Source of the DNA: Pseudorhizobium banfieldiae
GTDB taxonomy: Bacteria > Pseudomonadota > Alphaproteobacteria > Rhizobiales > Rhizobiaceae
Direction of reading: 5' to 3'
Assembly: GCF_000967425.1 (NCBI RefSeq)
Contig: NZ_FO082820.1
Location: forward strand, 2,356,001 to 2,420,000
Length of the DNA: 64,000 nt
The first letter of the stretch is position 1; each line of letters starts with the position of its first letter. Positions 9,009-17,778 of this stretch are shown piece by piece. Position numbers and translations under genes: made by a program. The notes beneath the pieces are model-generated. The model saw only the letters and a list, made by a program, of their open reading frames with translations. It had not been told where the DNA came from and did no database searches.

Positions 9009-9593
9009 TCAGATCGGCAGCGGCTGGACGCCGATCAGCCAGACATGCAGCCGCCAGATGAACAGCAGGTAGACCACGGTGCCGATCACCACGGCAGCGG
9101 CGTCATAGCGGGCAGACACGAAGGGCTTGCGCACCAGTTCGCCGTTCCGTTCGCGCCGCTTCAGGGCAATCCTCAGCACCACGCCCCAGGCCAGGAAGGC
9201 TGCAAACATGATGACGGAGGAGGTCTCGCCATTGGCGAGCAGATGCGCAAAGGCCCAGATCTTCACCGACAACACCATCGGGTGCTTGGTTTTCGTCGCT
9301 ATGTGGCCGGGTGGCATCAGGCTCGCGACCAGACAGATCATCGCGACGAGCATCAGCAGCGATGACAGATGCGCCATCCATACCGGCGGCGTGTAGAGGA
9401 CCCCGGTCTCCTGCCGCGCCTGTCCGAACGCATAGACAACCAGGATCAGGGTCGCGATGCTCGCGAGCGTATAGCCGAGCTTCCACGCGCGCTCACCCTT
9501 TGCGGCAATGACCGAGGCGCGCCAGCCGGGCGCGATGACGCGTGTGAGGTGGATACCGAGGAACAGGATGAGGCTGATGACGAGCAGGAGCAT
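9009..9593 (-). CDS. NnrU family integral membrane protein
   Basis: A 194-residue protein with about six hydrophobic helices, starting MLLLVISLILFLGIHLTRV. The central segment KTKHPMVLSVKIWAFAHLLANGE is the conserved NnrU core, related to isoprenylcysteine-methyltransferase-like membrane proteins. NnrU is linked to nitric-oxide and nitrite respiration in some alphaproteobacteria, but no denitrification gene lies in this window and most NnrU paralogues are of unknown role. The ATG at 9593 is preceded by GGGGAC; the longer frame upstream has no ribosome site and a non-membrane extension, so it was not used. Confidence 0.8.
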   Translation of the reverse strand: MLLLVISLILFLGIHLTRVIAPGWRASVIAAKGERAWKLGYTLASIATLILVVYAFGQARQETGVLYTPPVWMAHLSSLLMLVAMICLVASLMPPGHIATKTKHPMVLSVKIWAFAHLLANGETSSVIMFAAFLAWGVVLRIALKRRERNGELVRKPFVSARYDAAAVVIGTVVYLLFIWRLHVWLIGVQPLPI

Positions 9594-9721
9594 GCGGACG
9601 TCCCCGTTGATGTGAATCCGTGCTCTCGAATTACCCGGAAACGCCGCGACCTGCCAGCCTCTCCAAAGCTTCGCCGCATTCGAGCCACACAAGGTGGCCT
9701 GCCTTTTTATCCGTGGTGCCC

Positions 9722-10708
9722 ATGCTTTATCGATTTTCCCTCTACCTCGCCCTTTTCCTCGGCCTTTCCACCCTCTCGATCGCCGAAGAGGCGAATCGGC
9801 CGCGCCAGCTCCTGCTCGTCTCCTTCGACGGCGGAGGCGACAATCGGCTCTGGCAGCGCAGCCGAGACTTTGCCCATAGGGCAGATATCCGCTTCACCTA
9901 TTTCCTTTCCTGCTCGCTGGTCATCGCCCGCGAGGACGCTACTGCCTACAAGGGCCCTGATCGCAAGGCAGGACGCTCGAATATCGGCTTTGCGCAGACG
10001 CGCGAGGAAGCCCGCACCCGGCTTTCCCATGTCTGGCAGGCTCACCGGGAAGGCCATGAGATCGCCAGCCACACCTGCGGCCATTTCGACGGCGCGCCCT
10101 GGTCGGTGTCCGACTGGAAGAACGAGATGCAGAGCTTTCGCGCCATCCTCTCCGGCGCCTGGACGGCGAATGACGCTGCCGCGGAGGAACCGGAGGGCTG
10201 GAACGGCTTCGTGGCCGGCATCGACGGCTTTCGCGCGCCCTATCTCTCCGCCCCCGACAGCCTGTTCGAGGCCGAGCGCGCCGAAGGCTTCGTCTATGAC
10301 GCCAGCACGGTGACCAAGGGGCCGCTGATGCCGAAGGAGCGGAAGGGCGTGCTTGCTTTTGGTCTTCCCCTTATTCCGGAAGGACCGAAGAGCCGCCCGA
10401 TCATCGCCATGGACTACAATCTCTTCATCCGCCACTCGGCCGGCGTCGAGAACCCGAGCCGCTCGGCCGAATTCGAGGAGCGCGCCTATGCCGCCTTCCG
10501 CGCGGCCTTCGACCGGCAATATGAAGGCGACCGCATTCCCATGCAGATCGGCCTGCATTTCGTCGAGATGAACGAGGGCGCCTACTGGCGGGCCATGGAG
10601 CGCCTCGTCACCGAAGTCTGCGGCCAACCGGACGTCGGCTGCGTCACCTATCGCGAGGCGATAAAGGAAATGGAGGGTCGCGATGGCCGAGATGTCTCAG
10701 GTCTGTAG
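9722..10708 (+). CDS. Exported polysaccharide deacetylase-like (NodB-fold) protein
   Basis: A 328-residue protein with a signal peptide (MLYRFSLYLALFLGLSTLSIA, cleavage near residue 19). It carries NodB-type motifs: LLVSFDGGGDNRLW with the metal-site Asp pair region, EIASHTCGHFDG with the two metal-binding His, and GFRAPY. It would deacetylate a periplasmic or surface sugar polymer, but the substrate is unknown, and the loops are longer than in chitin-oligosaccharide deacetylases. The start at 9722 directly precedes the signal peptide, though its ribosome site is weak. It is divergent from NnrU. Confidence 0.75.
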   Translation: MLYRFSLYLALFLGLSTLSIAEEANRPRQLLLVSFDGGGDNRLWQRSRDFAHRADIRFTYFLSCSLVIAREDATAYKGPDRKAGRSNIGFAQTREEARTRLSHVWQAHREGHEIASHTCGHFDGAPWSVSDWKNEMQSFRAILSGAWTANDAAAEEPEGWNGFVAGIDGFRAPYLSAPDSLFEAERAEGFVYDASTVTKGPLMPKERKGVLAFGLPLIPEGPKSRPIIAMDYNLFIRHSAGVENPSRSAEFEERAYAAFRAAFDRQYEGDRIPMQIGLHFVEMNEGAYWRAMERLVTEVCGQPDVGCVTYREAIKEMEGRDGRDVSGL

Positions 10709-10733
10709 CAGCTGACTGGATATTGGCTCCAAA

Positions 10734-10753
10734 TGTGCTACATATGTAGCACA
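10734..10753. promoter_or_regulatory. Perfect 20-bp palindrome, likely TA operator
   Basis: TGTGCTACATATGTAGCACA is a perfect palindrome 14 bases before the antitoxin ATG. AbrB/MazE-type antitoxins repress their own operons by binding such palindromes as dimers. The AT-rich centre could overlap the -10 region. Confidence 0.7.
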
Positions 10754-10767
10754 CCCGGAGTGACACA

Positions 10768-11028
10768 ATGACCATCACCACGAAGATCAGGCGACAGGGC
10801 GGGGCCGCAGTCGTCACCATCCCGCCGGCGCTCCTGCAGTTGATGCAGACCCAAGTCGGCGATCAGTTGTCCCTGGTCGTGACCGACGGAGCCCTCGTTG
10901 CCCGCCCGGTCCAGGCGGCAAGGAAACGGTACACGCTCGGCGAACTGCTGAAAGGATCCGACGAGATGGCTAAACTTGCGGAAACGACACCGCTGGACGG
11001 CGATCCCGTCGGTCGTGAGATCGGTTGA
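10768..11028 (+). CDS. Antitoxin, PemI/ChpS (AbrB/MazE fold)
   Basis: An 86-residue protein beginning MTITTKIRRQGGAAVVTIPP, the swapped-hairpin AbrB/MazE DNA-binding fold. The C-terminal 40 residues (YTLGELLKGSDEMA) form the toxin-binding tail. It should bind and neutralise the PemK-type endoribonuclease encoded next and repress the pair through the palindrome at 10734-10753. GGAGTGA precedes the ATG. The stop overlaps the toxin start by 4 bases (ATGA), indicating translational coupling. Confidence 0.9.
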   Translation: MTITTKIRRQGGAAVVTIPPALLQLMQTQVGDQLSLVVTDGALVARPVQAARKRYTLGELLKGSDEMAKLAETTPLDGDPVGREIG

Positions 11029-11393
11029 TGATCCGCAGCAACGTGCCGAAGCGCGGCGACGTTTACTGGATCGATCCCAATCCCGTCGCCGGGCGCGAGA
11101 TGAAGAACAGGCATCGCTATGTTGTCATCACCCCGCGCGAGATCAATGCGCTGGGCGTCTCGATGACGGTCCCGATAACGACAGGCGGAGCCTTCTCGCG
11201 CGAAGTCGGTCTCGCTGTTCCGGTGACGGGCCACGACACCACCGGTGTCGCCGTCTGTAACCAGGTGCGAAGCTTCGACATCCAGGCTCGGATACAGCAG
11301 CGGACGGCGCAATACATCGAAACACTGGACGAGGCGACGATGGCGGAAATCGTTGCCCGGGTCGTCAGTGCTATCGACCCGGAGCCAGCTTAG
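11025..11393 (+). CDS. Toxin, PemK/ChpB-type mRNA interferase (MazF family)
   Basis: A 122-residue MazF-fold toxin. The segments RGDVYWIDPNPVAGREMK, RHRYVVITPREIN, MTVPITTGGAFSR and VAVCNQVRSFDI match the ChpB/PemK subgroup, with the catalytic Arg (VAGRE) and Thr/Ser (PITTGG) region intact. It is expected to cut mRNA at specific short sequences when the unstable antitoxin is lost. The order antitoxin then toxin with a 4-base overlap is typical. No second copy is seen in the window. Confidence 0.92.
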   Translation: MMIRSNVPKRGDVYWIDPNPVAGREMKNRHRYVVITPREINALGVSMTVPITTGGAFSREVGLAVPVTGHDTTGVAVCNQVRSFDIQARIQQRTAQYIETLDEATMAEIVARVVSAIDPEPA

Positions 11394-11738
11394 GCAGGTT
11401 CGGTGCGGGGACGTTTTCCGTCCGTCGCGGAGCCTCAGTCCTGCATCTTCAACGACATAGCGACCGCCATCCTCCCTATTCATCCCCCCGCCCGCCGATG
11501 CTGCGACAATGGCGGCGTCATCGGAAGGGGATGCCGGGTCGCGAACCGGCTGCCCACTTGGGTTTAAGGCTCGGCGCCGGTGACGGCTGTGAGGACTGCC
11601 GGAAATGCAGGTACGATTTCCGACAGAATATGCAGCCGGGGCAGGCGGAACGCCTGAAACACCAACCCCTTACGCCACCGCCTGCCCTCTCCCCACCCAA
11701 CCGCCCGGATTGCTCCGGCGCGGGCAAGCATGCTGCCG
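11394..11738. other. Intergenic region without a supportable gene
   Basis: 345 bases between the PemK-type toxin gene and the convergent bacA gene. Open frames here have no ribosome site or recognisable protein. I see no convincing hairpin with a T tract. Confidence 0.5.
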
Positions 11739-13016
11739 CTAGGTCGGGCGGTCGGCTTCCAGTTCGCCGCCTCTTGCTTCCCGTTCCAGATAATGCTGGT
11801 CGATCTCAGGCAGAGGCTGGTTGTCGATCGCCTTCTCGAATGCACGCAGGCGCTTGTAGATGGATAGCAGCTCGACGATCGTCGGCCAGGAGGAAACCAG
11901 GTACTGGAAGGACGACGTCACCTGACCAAAGGCGCCGGAGATCTGGTTCAGCGCCCCCAGCGAGATCTTCCCCGCGATGATCGACGGCGCCAGGATCAGC
12001 AGCGAGAAGATGTTGTTGATCTGCAGGTAGAAGATGCGGGCGATGTTAAAATAGAGATAGTGGAAATAGAGCGTGAAGTAGTTGCGCCGCACGTTGTCGA
12101 ACAACTCCGCCACGGTCATCGGTTCGGCGCGATCCGCATGGTCCTCGCCATAAACGAGCTCCTTGCGGTAGGCGGCCTCGACACGCTGGTTGCGGAATTC
12201 GAGCCCCGGCAGTTTGATGCCCACCAGTGCCAGGAAGACGGTGCCGAACAGTGACCAGAGGATGGCCGCCGTCACCAGCGGGTAAGGTATCTCGCCGACC
12301 AGTGGCAGTTCGGTGATGTTCTGCGACAGCCGCATCAGCACCGGCGTGAACGCGATCAGCGTCATGATGGAATCGATGAAGCTGACGCCGAGCCCTTCCA
12401 CCGTTGAGGAGAAGCGCATCGTATCTTCCTGCACGCGCTGGGAAGCACCCTCGATACGGCGCAGCTTCGGCCACTGCGACATGTAGTATTCGTTCATCGC
12501 AGTGCGCCAGCGGAAGATGTAATGGCTGACGAAGAAGCGCGTCATGACCGCCACCGCCACCGCCACCATGGCGATCCCGAGGAAGATGGCGATCTGCCCG
12601 TAGAACTGCTCCGCCGTTACCGGCGCCGACTGCGATACCGCCTGCTGCACGAGATCCCAGAACGGCCCGTACCAGTTGTTGATCGCAACACTCACCTGCA
12701 CCTGGAAATAGGTCGTGAAGAGGATGAGCGCAGAGCCGAGCACCGACCACATCTGCCAGCGATGCGGCTGGTACCAGAACCAGAACGCCGCGAAGATCAG
12801 CGTGATCAGGGCGAAGTAGATGTAGAACCACAGGAATGCCGGCGACCAGAAGGTAGATATGCCGACCTCCGGCGCGTCGTTGACGGGAACCGGCGGCATG
12901 CCGAAGGCGGCGCCCAGGTCTTCGCCCATCGTGTACCAGAACACGATGGCGAGAATGGACCAAATGGCGGTGGACGTGAAGAACAGCTTCGGCTGCGGGA
13001 AGAATGACTTGAACAC
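11739..13016 (-). CDS. bacA: Peptide transporter BacA/SbmA family
   Basis: A 425-residue inner-membrane protein, close in size to Sinorhizobium BacA, with about seven to eight membrane helices. It starts [13 protein letters not shown] and contains [27 protein letters not shown] and [19 protein letters not shown], the conserved cytosolic loops of SbmA/BacA proton-driven peptide importers. These import proline-rich and nodule cysteine-rich peptides, and affect very-long-chain fatty acids of lipid A; BacA is needed for bacteroid survival in legume-nodulating rhizobia. The start is GTG at 13016 with only a weak ribosome site, placed by homology. No NodD, Nod or Nif gene lies nearby. Confidence 0.9.
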   Translation of the reverse strand: MFKSFFPQPKLFFTSTAIWSILAIVFWYTMGEDLGAAFGMPPVPVNDAPEVGISTFWSPAFLWFYIYFALITLIFAAFWFWYQPHRWQMWSVLGSALILFTTYFQVQVSVAINNWYGPFWDLVQQAVSQSAPVTAEQFYGQIAIFLGIAMVAVAVAVMTRFFVSHYIFRWRTAMNEYYMSQWPKLRRIEGASQRVQEDTMRFSSTVEGLGVSFIDSIMTLIAFTPVLMRLSQNITELPLVGEIPYPLVTAAILWSLFGTVFLALVGIKLPGLEFRNQRVEAAYRKELVYGEDHADRAEPMTVAELFDNVRRNYFTLYFHYLYFNIARIFYLQINNIFSLLILAPSIIAGKISLGALNQISGAFGQVTSSFQYLVSSWPTIVELLSIYKRLRAFEKAIDNQPLPEIDQHYLEREARGGELEADRPT

Positions 13017-13164
13017 GTGGGGCAGGCTCGCTTGGCTGGATTTCGCCCGTCTGGGCCTCTGCTAGGTGGCCGCAAACTAGGGCAGAACTGTGTGACCAGC
13101 AATGCCGTCACCGCTCCCTTACCCAATTGTAATCAGCGGCCCGGTCAAAGCGGCGCTAATACCC

Positions 13165-14349
13165 TCAGCGGATTATGCGGCCGGGCGCTATAAGCGGCGC
13201 AGCCAGCGCCGCGGAAACCGCCAGCACGGCCGCCGCCAGCACCGTCGGCCAGGTGAAGGAGCCGCTGGCCTCCGCCAGCCAACCCGCCAGCAGCGGCCCG
13301 ATGATCTGACCTGTCCCGAAGGCTGCCGTCATCGATGCGAGCGCCCGCCGTGGGCTGTCCGCCGCCAACCGACGCCCGAGTTGCAGGCCGTAAGCCGTCA
13401 CCGCCATGAAGGTAAGGCCCAAAAATATGCCACCGACAAGCGCGCCGGCCGCCGGTGGCAGCAGAACCGAAGCCAGAACCCCGATCGCTTCGACGGCGAT
13501 GCAGGCGGCATAGGTTGCGATCAGGCCGAACCGCCGCACGAACCCGCGCCAGAGAACGAGCGACAGGGCCGCCGCCAGACCTGTCCCCAGCCACGCCAGG
13601 AACTCGACAGAGGCGCCGGCATCAGCCGCCCGCGCCATGGTCACTAGGAACGTCGCCGTGATCACGTAGCCGAAGCCGAACAGTCCGTAGGACGCGGTTA
13701 CCAGCAGAAGCGGCCGCTCCCACACAAGTTGCGGCTCGCGCACCGTCGCCTGCCCGCCGGTCGGGCGCGGCAGGAACCGCATGGCAAGCATCACGAGGAT
13801 GCCAGCGGCAACCGCACTGCCGATCCACTCGCTCCGCCAGCCATGGGCGCCGTCTCCGGCAATCAGGTTGAAGACGAAGACCAGCGCCGACGAAAGCGCG
13901 ATGCCAAGGCCGACGCCGCCGAAATGCAGGATCTGCACCGACTCGCCGCGTGCCGACTGTGCCAGCACGATAGACGACGTGAAGACCATGGCGAGGGCAC
14001 TCGCCAGTCCGGCGAGAAAGCGGATGACAGTGAAGGCGGCAAGGCCGTCGACCATGGCCATGGCCGCGAGCAGGACGACCGTCGACACGAGGCCGAGCAT
14101 TGCCACCGCCCTCTCCCGCCCGGCTGCCCATCCGAACCCGGCAAGCACGGCACCCAGGAGATAGCCGGCAAAATTTGCACCCGCGATCAGCCCGGCATCG
14201 GCGGCGGAGAGCGAGGCCCCTTCCATCATGCCTGGCAGGATCGGCGTATAGACGAAGCGGCCGAAACCCATTGCGGCGGCCATGGCGGCACCGCCGGCAA
14301 CGCCGATCAGGAAGGGAGAAGCGTGTTCGCCAGGAAAGCGTGCTGCCAT
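13165..14349 (-). CDS. MFS transporter, YbfB/YjiJ family
   Basis: A protein of about 394 residues with 12 predicted membrane helices. The N-terminus (FLIGVAGGAAMAAAMGFGRF, then VYTPILPGMM) and the helix-4 region VIRFLAGLASALAMVFTSS fit the YbfB/YjiJ branch of the major facilitator superfamily, whose substrates are poorly known. The ATG at 14349 was chosen to place TM1 near the N-terminus; an alternative in-frame ATG at 14403 has GGGGAG directly abutting it and would add 18 residues. It lies downstream of an HxlR regulator on the same strand, so it may be a co-regulated exporter. Confidence 0.8.
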   Translation of the reverse strand: MAARFPGEHASPFLIGVAGGAAMAAAMGFGRFVYTPILPGMMEGASLSAADAGLIAGANFAGYLLGAVLAGFGWAAGRERAVAMLGLVSTVVLLAAMAMVDGLAAFTVIRFLAGLASALAMVFTSSIVLAQSARGESVQILHFGGVGLGIALSSALVFVFNLIAGDGAHGWRSEWIGSAVAAGILVMLAMRFLPRPTGGQATVREPQLVWERPLLLVTASYGLFGFGYVITATFLVTMARAADAGASVEFLAWLGTGLAAALSLVLWRGFVRRFGLIATYAACIAVEAIGVLASVLLPPAAGALVGGIFLGLTFMAVTAYGLQLGRRLAADSPRRALASMTAAFGTGQIIGPLLAGWLAEASGSFTWPTVLAAAVLAVSAALAAPLIAPGRIIR

Positions 14350-14400
14350 GAACGGCTTATCGCACCACCGCGCCGGCACGACAAACCACAAATCCTCATG

Positions 14401-14419
14401 CATCTCCCCATGGGAGATG
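14401..14419. repeat. 8-bp inverted repeat with CAT loop
   Basis: CATCTCCC and GGGAGATG flank a 3-base CAT centre between the HxlR stop and the MFS gene. It could end hxlR-type transcription, or sequester the alternative MFS start at 14403. Short and without a T run. Confidence 0.3.
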
Positions 14420-14448
14420 ATCGATCACCCCGTATTCGCCAGGCTGGC

Positions 14449-14796
14449 TCACGCGACGGACCGGGCCTCGGCAACCTCACCACTCAAGGGATGCAGGTCC
14501 TCCCACCAGTCGCCGATCGCGTCGACCAGCGGCACAAGCTGCCGCCCGGCAGGCGTCAGATCATATTCCACCCGGAGCGGATAGCCCGCGTAACTGGTCC
14601 GCCGCACGATACCGGCCTTCTCCAGTTTGCGGAGTTCAAGCGCCAGCATGCGATGTGAGACAGTCGGATTATCCCGGCGAAGGTCGCTGAACCGCTTGGT
14701 CTCGTCCTTCAGGTAGTAGATCAGCAGCGTCGGCCAACGGCCACTCAGGACCTGCATGACCTCCTCGATGGGGCAGCGGGAGACGAGGTCCTTCAT
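14449..14796 (-). CDS. HxlR family transcriptional regulator
   Basis: A 115-residue winged-helix protein. The motifs CPIEEVMQVLSGRWPTLLIYYL, FSDLRRDNPTVSHRMLALELRKLEKAGIV and YDLTPAGRQLVPLV span the whole HxlR domain, and a Cys is present at position 8, where redox- or electrophile-sensing members carry theirs. GGAGGATC precedes the ATG. It is divergent from a glutathione S-transferase gene across 109 bases and upstream of the MFS transporter, so it probably represses one or both in response to a reactive compound. Confidence 0.9.
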   Translation of the reverse strand: MKDLVSRCPIEEVMQVLSGRWPTLLIYYLKDETKRFSDLRRDNPTVSHRMLALELRKLEKAGIVRRTSYAGYPLRVEYDLTPAGRQLVPLVDAIGDWWEDLHPLSGEVAEARSVA

Positions 14797-14905
14797 AATG
14801 ATCCTCCGCGGTTACAGAAATGTGCGTAATTTACTTAAGCCGCGATCCGGCTAGCTTCCAGGCCGCTGCGCAGCGTGATCATCAGAAATCACGGAGAACG
14901 AAAGA

Positions 14906-15637
14906 ATGGAACCGATCCTCCTCTATGGCTTCCCTGCCGGAAGCTCGCTCGGCCTTGTCGCGGCGCTCGAATGGCTAGGCAGTCCCTATCGCCTGTGCCG
15001 GGTCGACATGCTGGGCGAAATGCGTGATCCCTCCTACGCCCGCGTCAACGCACGCCACGAGACACCGGTACTAATCACTGATACCGGGCGCCCGCTGTCC
15101 GAGACAATGGCCATCGCAGCCTGGCTGGAGGCGCGGGATACGCAGCGGCGCATCAGCTTCGATCCGCGCTCGCAAGAGGCGGATCGCATGCACCAGTTGA
15201 TGGCCTATGTGAACACCGGCTTCACCGGCGCCTTCTCACCGCTCTGGACTGCGATGGAGTTGGCCGATCCCGATCCGGTCTATCAGGCCGCCTTGAGCCG
15301 GGCGGGGCGCGAGGCGGTCATCGAGCGCCACGACAAGCTGGAGGCGATGATCGAGCAGACGCCCTACCTTGTCGGCGACCGGCCGACGCTGGCCGATGCG
15401 CTGTTCGTCGGAGTAGCAAGATGGCTGGATATCCACGAGGTGACCGACCGGGAACGCTGGCCGAAGCTGTCGGCACTGCGGCGGAGGCTGGAAGCCGATC
15501 CCGCCGTGGCTTACGCCACCGCGCTCGAAGGCGGTTGCGATGCGCCAGGAAGCAATGCCTGCCTCGGCCACGCCTCTCTGGCGGACGTGATCGAGCGCTT
15601 CGGAACCTGTAACGCACCCGTTGCCCATCTCTCATGA
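14906..15637 (+). CDS. Glutathione S-transferase family protein
   Basis: A 243-residue two-domain protein. The thioredoxin-like N-terminal domain reads LLYGFPAGSSLGLVAALEWLG and carries the cis-Pro segment HETPVLIT and SETMAIAAWLE. The helical C-terminal domain includes YLVGDRPTLADALF. The usual active-site Ser/Cys position lies in the PAGSSLG turn. It likely conjugates glutathione to electrophiles. CGGAGAACGAAAG precedes the ATG. The divergent HxlR regulator suggests inducible expression. Substrate unknown. Confidence 0.85.
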   Translation: MEPILLYGFPAGSSLGLVAALEWLGSPYRLCRVDMLGEMRDPSYARVNARHETPVLITDTGRPLSETMAIAAWLEARDTQRRISFDPRSQEADRMHQLMAYVNTGFTGAFSPLWTAMELADPDPVYQAALSRAGREAVIERHDKLEAMIEQTPYLVGDRPTLADALFVGVARWLDIHEVTDRERWPKLSALRRRLEADPAVAYATALEGGCDAPGSNACLGHASLADVIERFGTCNAPVAHLS

Positions 15638-15781
15638 GCAAAGGAGGTGGCCCGCATATCGGGCCACCCGCGATCGCGGTCGCAGCCAGCATCACAAAAA
15701 TGCGCGTCCGCCAAAAATCCCGCAGGAACCTTGCCGGGCTCGTCTTGTTCGGCGCCCGTCCCCAACATGAAGGAGAGAGTC

Positions 15782-16606
15782 ATGTTCTATACCGACGGCA
15801 AGCTGCAATATCCCGTGCGTGTCGAAAATCCCGATCCGCTGTTCGCGCGTGCGTTGCAGCAGGCGATCGGCGGCGTCGAGGGCGAGATCCGCGTCGCTAT
15901 GCAGTATTTCTTCCAGGCCTGCGGTGCCCGCGGTAATCCCAAGTTTCGCGACCTGCTGATGAACACCGCAGCTGAAGAACTCGGCCATATCGAGATGCTG
16001 GCAACGGCCGTGGCCCTCAATCTCGAAGGCGCTCCGCTCAGCCTTCGCGAGGAGGTCGCCAATGACCCGGTCGGCGGCGCCGTGCTTGGGGGCATCAACC
16101 TGAAGAACCTGCTGTCCGCCGGTCTCTCGGCCATGCCGGTCGATTCCGACGGCGTGCCCTTCGACATGTCGCATATCTACGCCAGCGGCAATATCGCCGC
16201 CGACATGACGGCCAATGTGACGGCGGAGTCGACGGGCCGCATCCTGGCGGTTCGCCTCTACAACATGACCAATGATCCAGGCATGAAGGACATGCTGTCC
16301 TTCCTGATCGCCCGCGATACCATGCACCAGAACCAGTGGATGGCAGCTCTCGAGGAACTGGGCGGCCCGCAGGATGTCTTCCCGATCCCCAACAGCTTCC
16401 CGCAGGAGCAGGAGAACCAGGAATTCAGCTATTCCTTCCTCGGCTTCACGGTCGGCGACGACAATCCCGCTCCGGGCCGCTGGTCGGAAGGCTCGTCGAT
16501 CGACGGCAAGGGCGAATTCAAACCGACGCCCATGGCGCCACTCGGCAAGAAGCCAGTCCTTGGCCCCGCAAAGCCGAACAGCGGCGCCCAGAAAGAACAG
16601 ATGTAA
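15782..16606 (+). CDS. Manganese catalase
   Basis: A 274-residue non-haem catalase with a ferritin-like four-helix bundle. The dimanganese ligands Glu35, Glu66, His69, Glu149 and His182 are all present, the first three at the same numbering as in the Lactiplantibacillus enzyme. It disproportionates hydrogen peroxide. The C-terminal tail (FKPTPMAPLGKKP) is lysine/proline rich. The ATG at 15782 has AAGGAGAGAG upstream; the frame is open further back but without a ribosome site. Neighbouring GST and HxlR genes suggest an oxidative-stress context. The family appears often as KatN-type in soil bacteria. Confidence 0.93.
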   Translation: MFYTDGKLQYPVRVENPDPLFARALQQAIGGVEGEIRVAMQYFFQACGARGNPKFRDLLMNTAAEELGHIEMLATAVALNLEGAPLSLREEVANDPVGGAVLGGINLKNLLSAGLSAMPVDSDGVPFDMSHIYASGNIAADMTANVTAESTGRILAVRLYNMTNDPGMKDMLSFLIARDTMHQNQWMAALEELGGPQDVFPIPNSFPQEQENQEFSYSFLGFTVGDDNPAPGRWSEGSSIDGKGEFKPTPMAPLGKKPVLGPAKPNSGAQKEQM

Positions 16607-16616
16607 AAGATTCACC

Positions 16617-16652
16617 AAAGGCGGGTGCGGCACGTGCGCCGCCCCCGCCTTT
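16617..16652. terminator. GC-rich hairpin after manganese catalase
   Basis: A 15-base arm pair (16617-16631 and 16638-16652) with one mismatch and a 6-base loop lies 10 bases beyond the catalase stop. AAAG/CTTT at the base gives a short A/T tract on both strands, so it may also serve the convergent aminopeptidase gene. Confidence 0.65.
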
Positions 16653-17018
16653 GACATTGATTCGCGATCGCGCCTTTGCGCCGGGTCTTGATCTTATCCA
16701 CAGGCCGGCATTTCACGAGGCGCTAATTCTGTCTTGAACCCGGTCAGCCCTGCCTCCAAACGACACAGCTACACAAGCGGCTTCACACTTCATTGACCAG
16801 TAGCAGGCACGCCCACAGCCAGCATCTGAACCTTTCCTCTGATTATGACTTAGATCCACCAGTCGAGTCGGTCGGGCGACATGAGGTCGTCGGCAAGGGC
16901 CGGGCATGAGGCCCCGCCAGCCATCGTCTCGCAAGCGTGCAGTGCCCCCTGGCGGTGCAGGTTCAATGAATGGACCGGCCGTCAGGGGCTCTTACATCCC
17001 GCGGCTCCCGATAGAACC
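16653..17018. other. Intergenic region without a supportable gene
   Basis: 366 bases between the catalase terminator and the convergent methionine aminopeptidase stop. Open frames are short, lack ribosome sites and resemble no known protein. Confidence 0.5.
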
Positions 17019-17774
17019 TCAATCCGGCAGCGTCAGGATGATCGGCCCGTTCTTCGTGGCGACGATGGTGTGCTCGTACTGCACCGTCGGCGCCCGCGGT
17101 TCGCTGTAGAGCGTCCAGGGATCGCCGTTGTCGCCGTCCTCGGCCCAGTCAGCGCCGAGAGACAGGAAGGGCTCAACCGTGAAGACCAGCCCCTCCTCGA
17201 TGACCCGCGTCTCCGTCGGGTCGGGCCAGGTCGGTACTTCCTTGGGCTCGTCGTGCAGCGTCAGCCCGATGCCGTGGCTGGAAAGGTTCTGGATCAGCGT
17301 ATAGCGGTTCTTTTTTGCGAAGGCGCCGATCGCATTGCCGATCCCAGCAAGCGGCCGGCCGGTCCTGACCTGCTGCAGCCCGGTCCAGAGCGCCCGGCGC
17401 CCGTCGCGGCAGAGCTTTTCCACTTGCCGCGTCACCGGCGGCACCGCGTAGGACGCGCCGGCATCACCGAAGAAGCCGTCCTTCACCGCCGACACGTCGA
17501 TATTCACCAGATCGCCCGCCTGGATCACCCGCGCACCGGGAATGCCATGGGCGACTTCCTCGTTGACGCTGATGCAAGTGGCGCCCGGAAATTTGTAGCA
17601 GAATTCCGGCGCGGACTGGGCGCCATTGTCCTCCAGCACCTTGCGCCCGATCGCATCGAGCTCGGCGGTGGTGATACCCGGCTCAAGCGCCTTCGCCATC
17701 GTCTCGATCGAGATGGCGCAGAGGCGCCCGACATCCTTGAGCTTGGCGAGCTCGTCTTCCGTTCTAACGATCAT
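17019..17774 (-). CDS. map: Type I methionine aminopeptidase
   Basis: A 251-residue pita-bread-fold metalloprotease that removes N-terminal Met. The five metal ligands are visible: two Asp in NIDVSAVKDGFFGDAGAS, the His in SSHGIGLTLHDEP, the Glu in VFTVEPFLS and the Glu in VQYEHTIV. The start at 17774 lies 4 bases after the stop of the upstream oxidoreductase gene; a longer frame to 17810 would overlap that gene. Such a two-gene unit with a luciferase-like oxidoreductase suggests this may be a secondary Map paralogue rather than the essential housekeeping copy. Confidence 0.9.
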   Translation of the reverse strand: MIVRTEDELAKLKDVGRLCAISIETMAKALEPGITTAELDAIGRKVLEDNGAQSAPEFCYKFPGATCISVNEEVAHGIPGARVIQAGDLVNIDVSAVKDGFFGDAGASYAVPPVTRQVEKLCRDGRRALWTGLQQVRTGRPLAGIGNAIGAFAKKNRYTLIQNLSSHGIGLTLHDEPKEVPTWPDPTETRVIEEGLVFTVEPFLSLGADWAEDGDNGDPWTLYSEPRAPTVQYEHTIVATKNGPIILTLPD

Positions 17775-17778
17775 TCCA

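Noticed and set aside
9009..9593. Denitrification locus suggested by NnrU
   Set aside because: No nir, nor or nos genes are present; NnrU paralogues are common outside denitrification loci.
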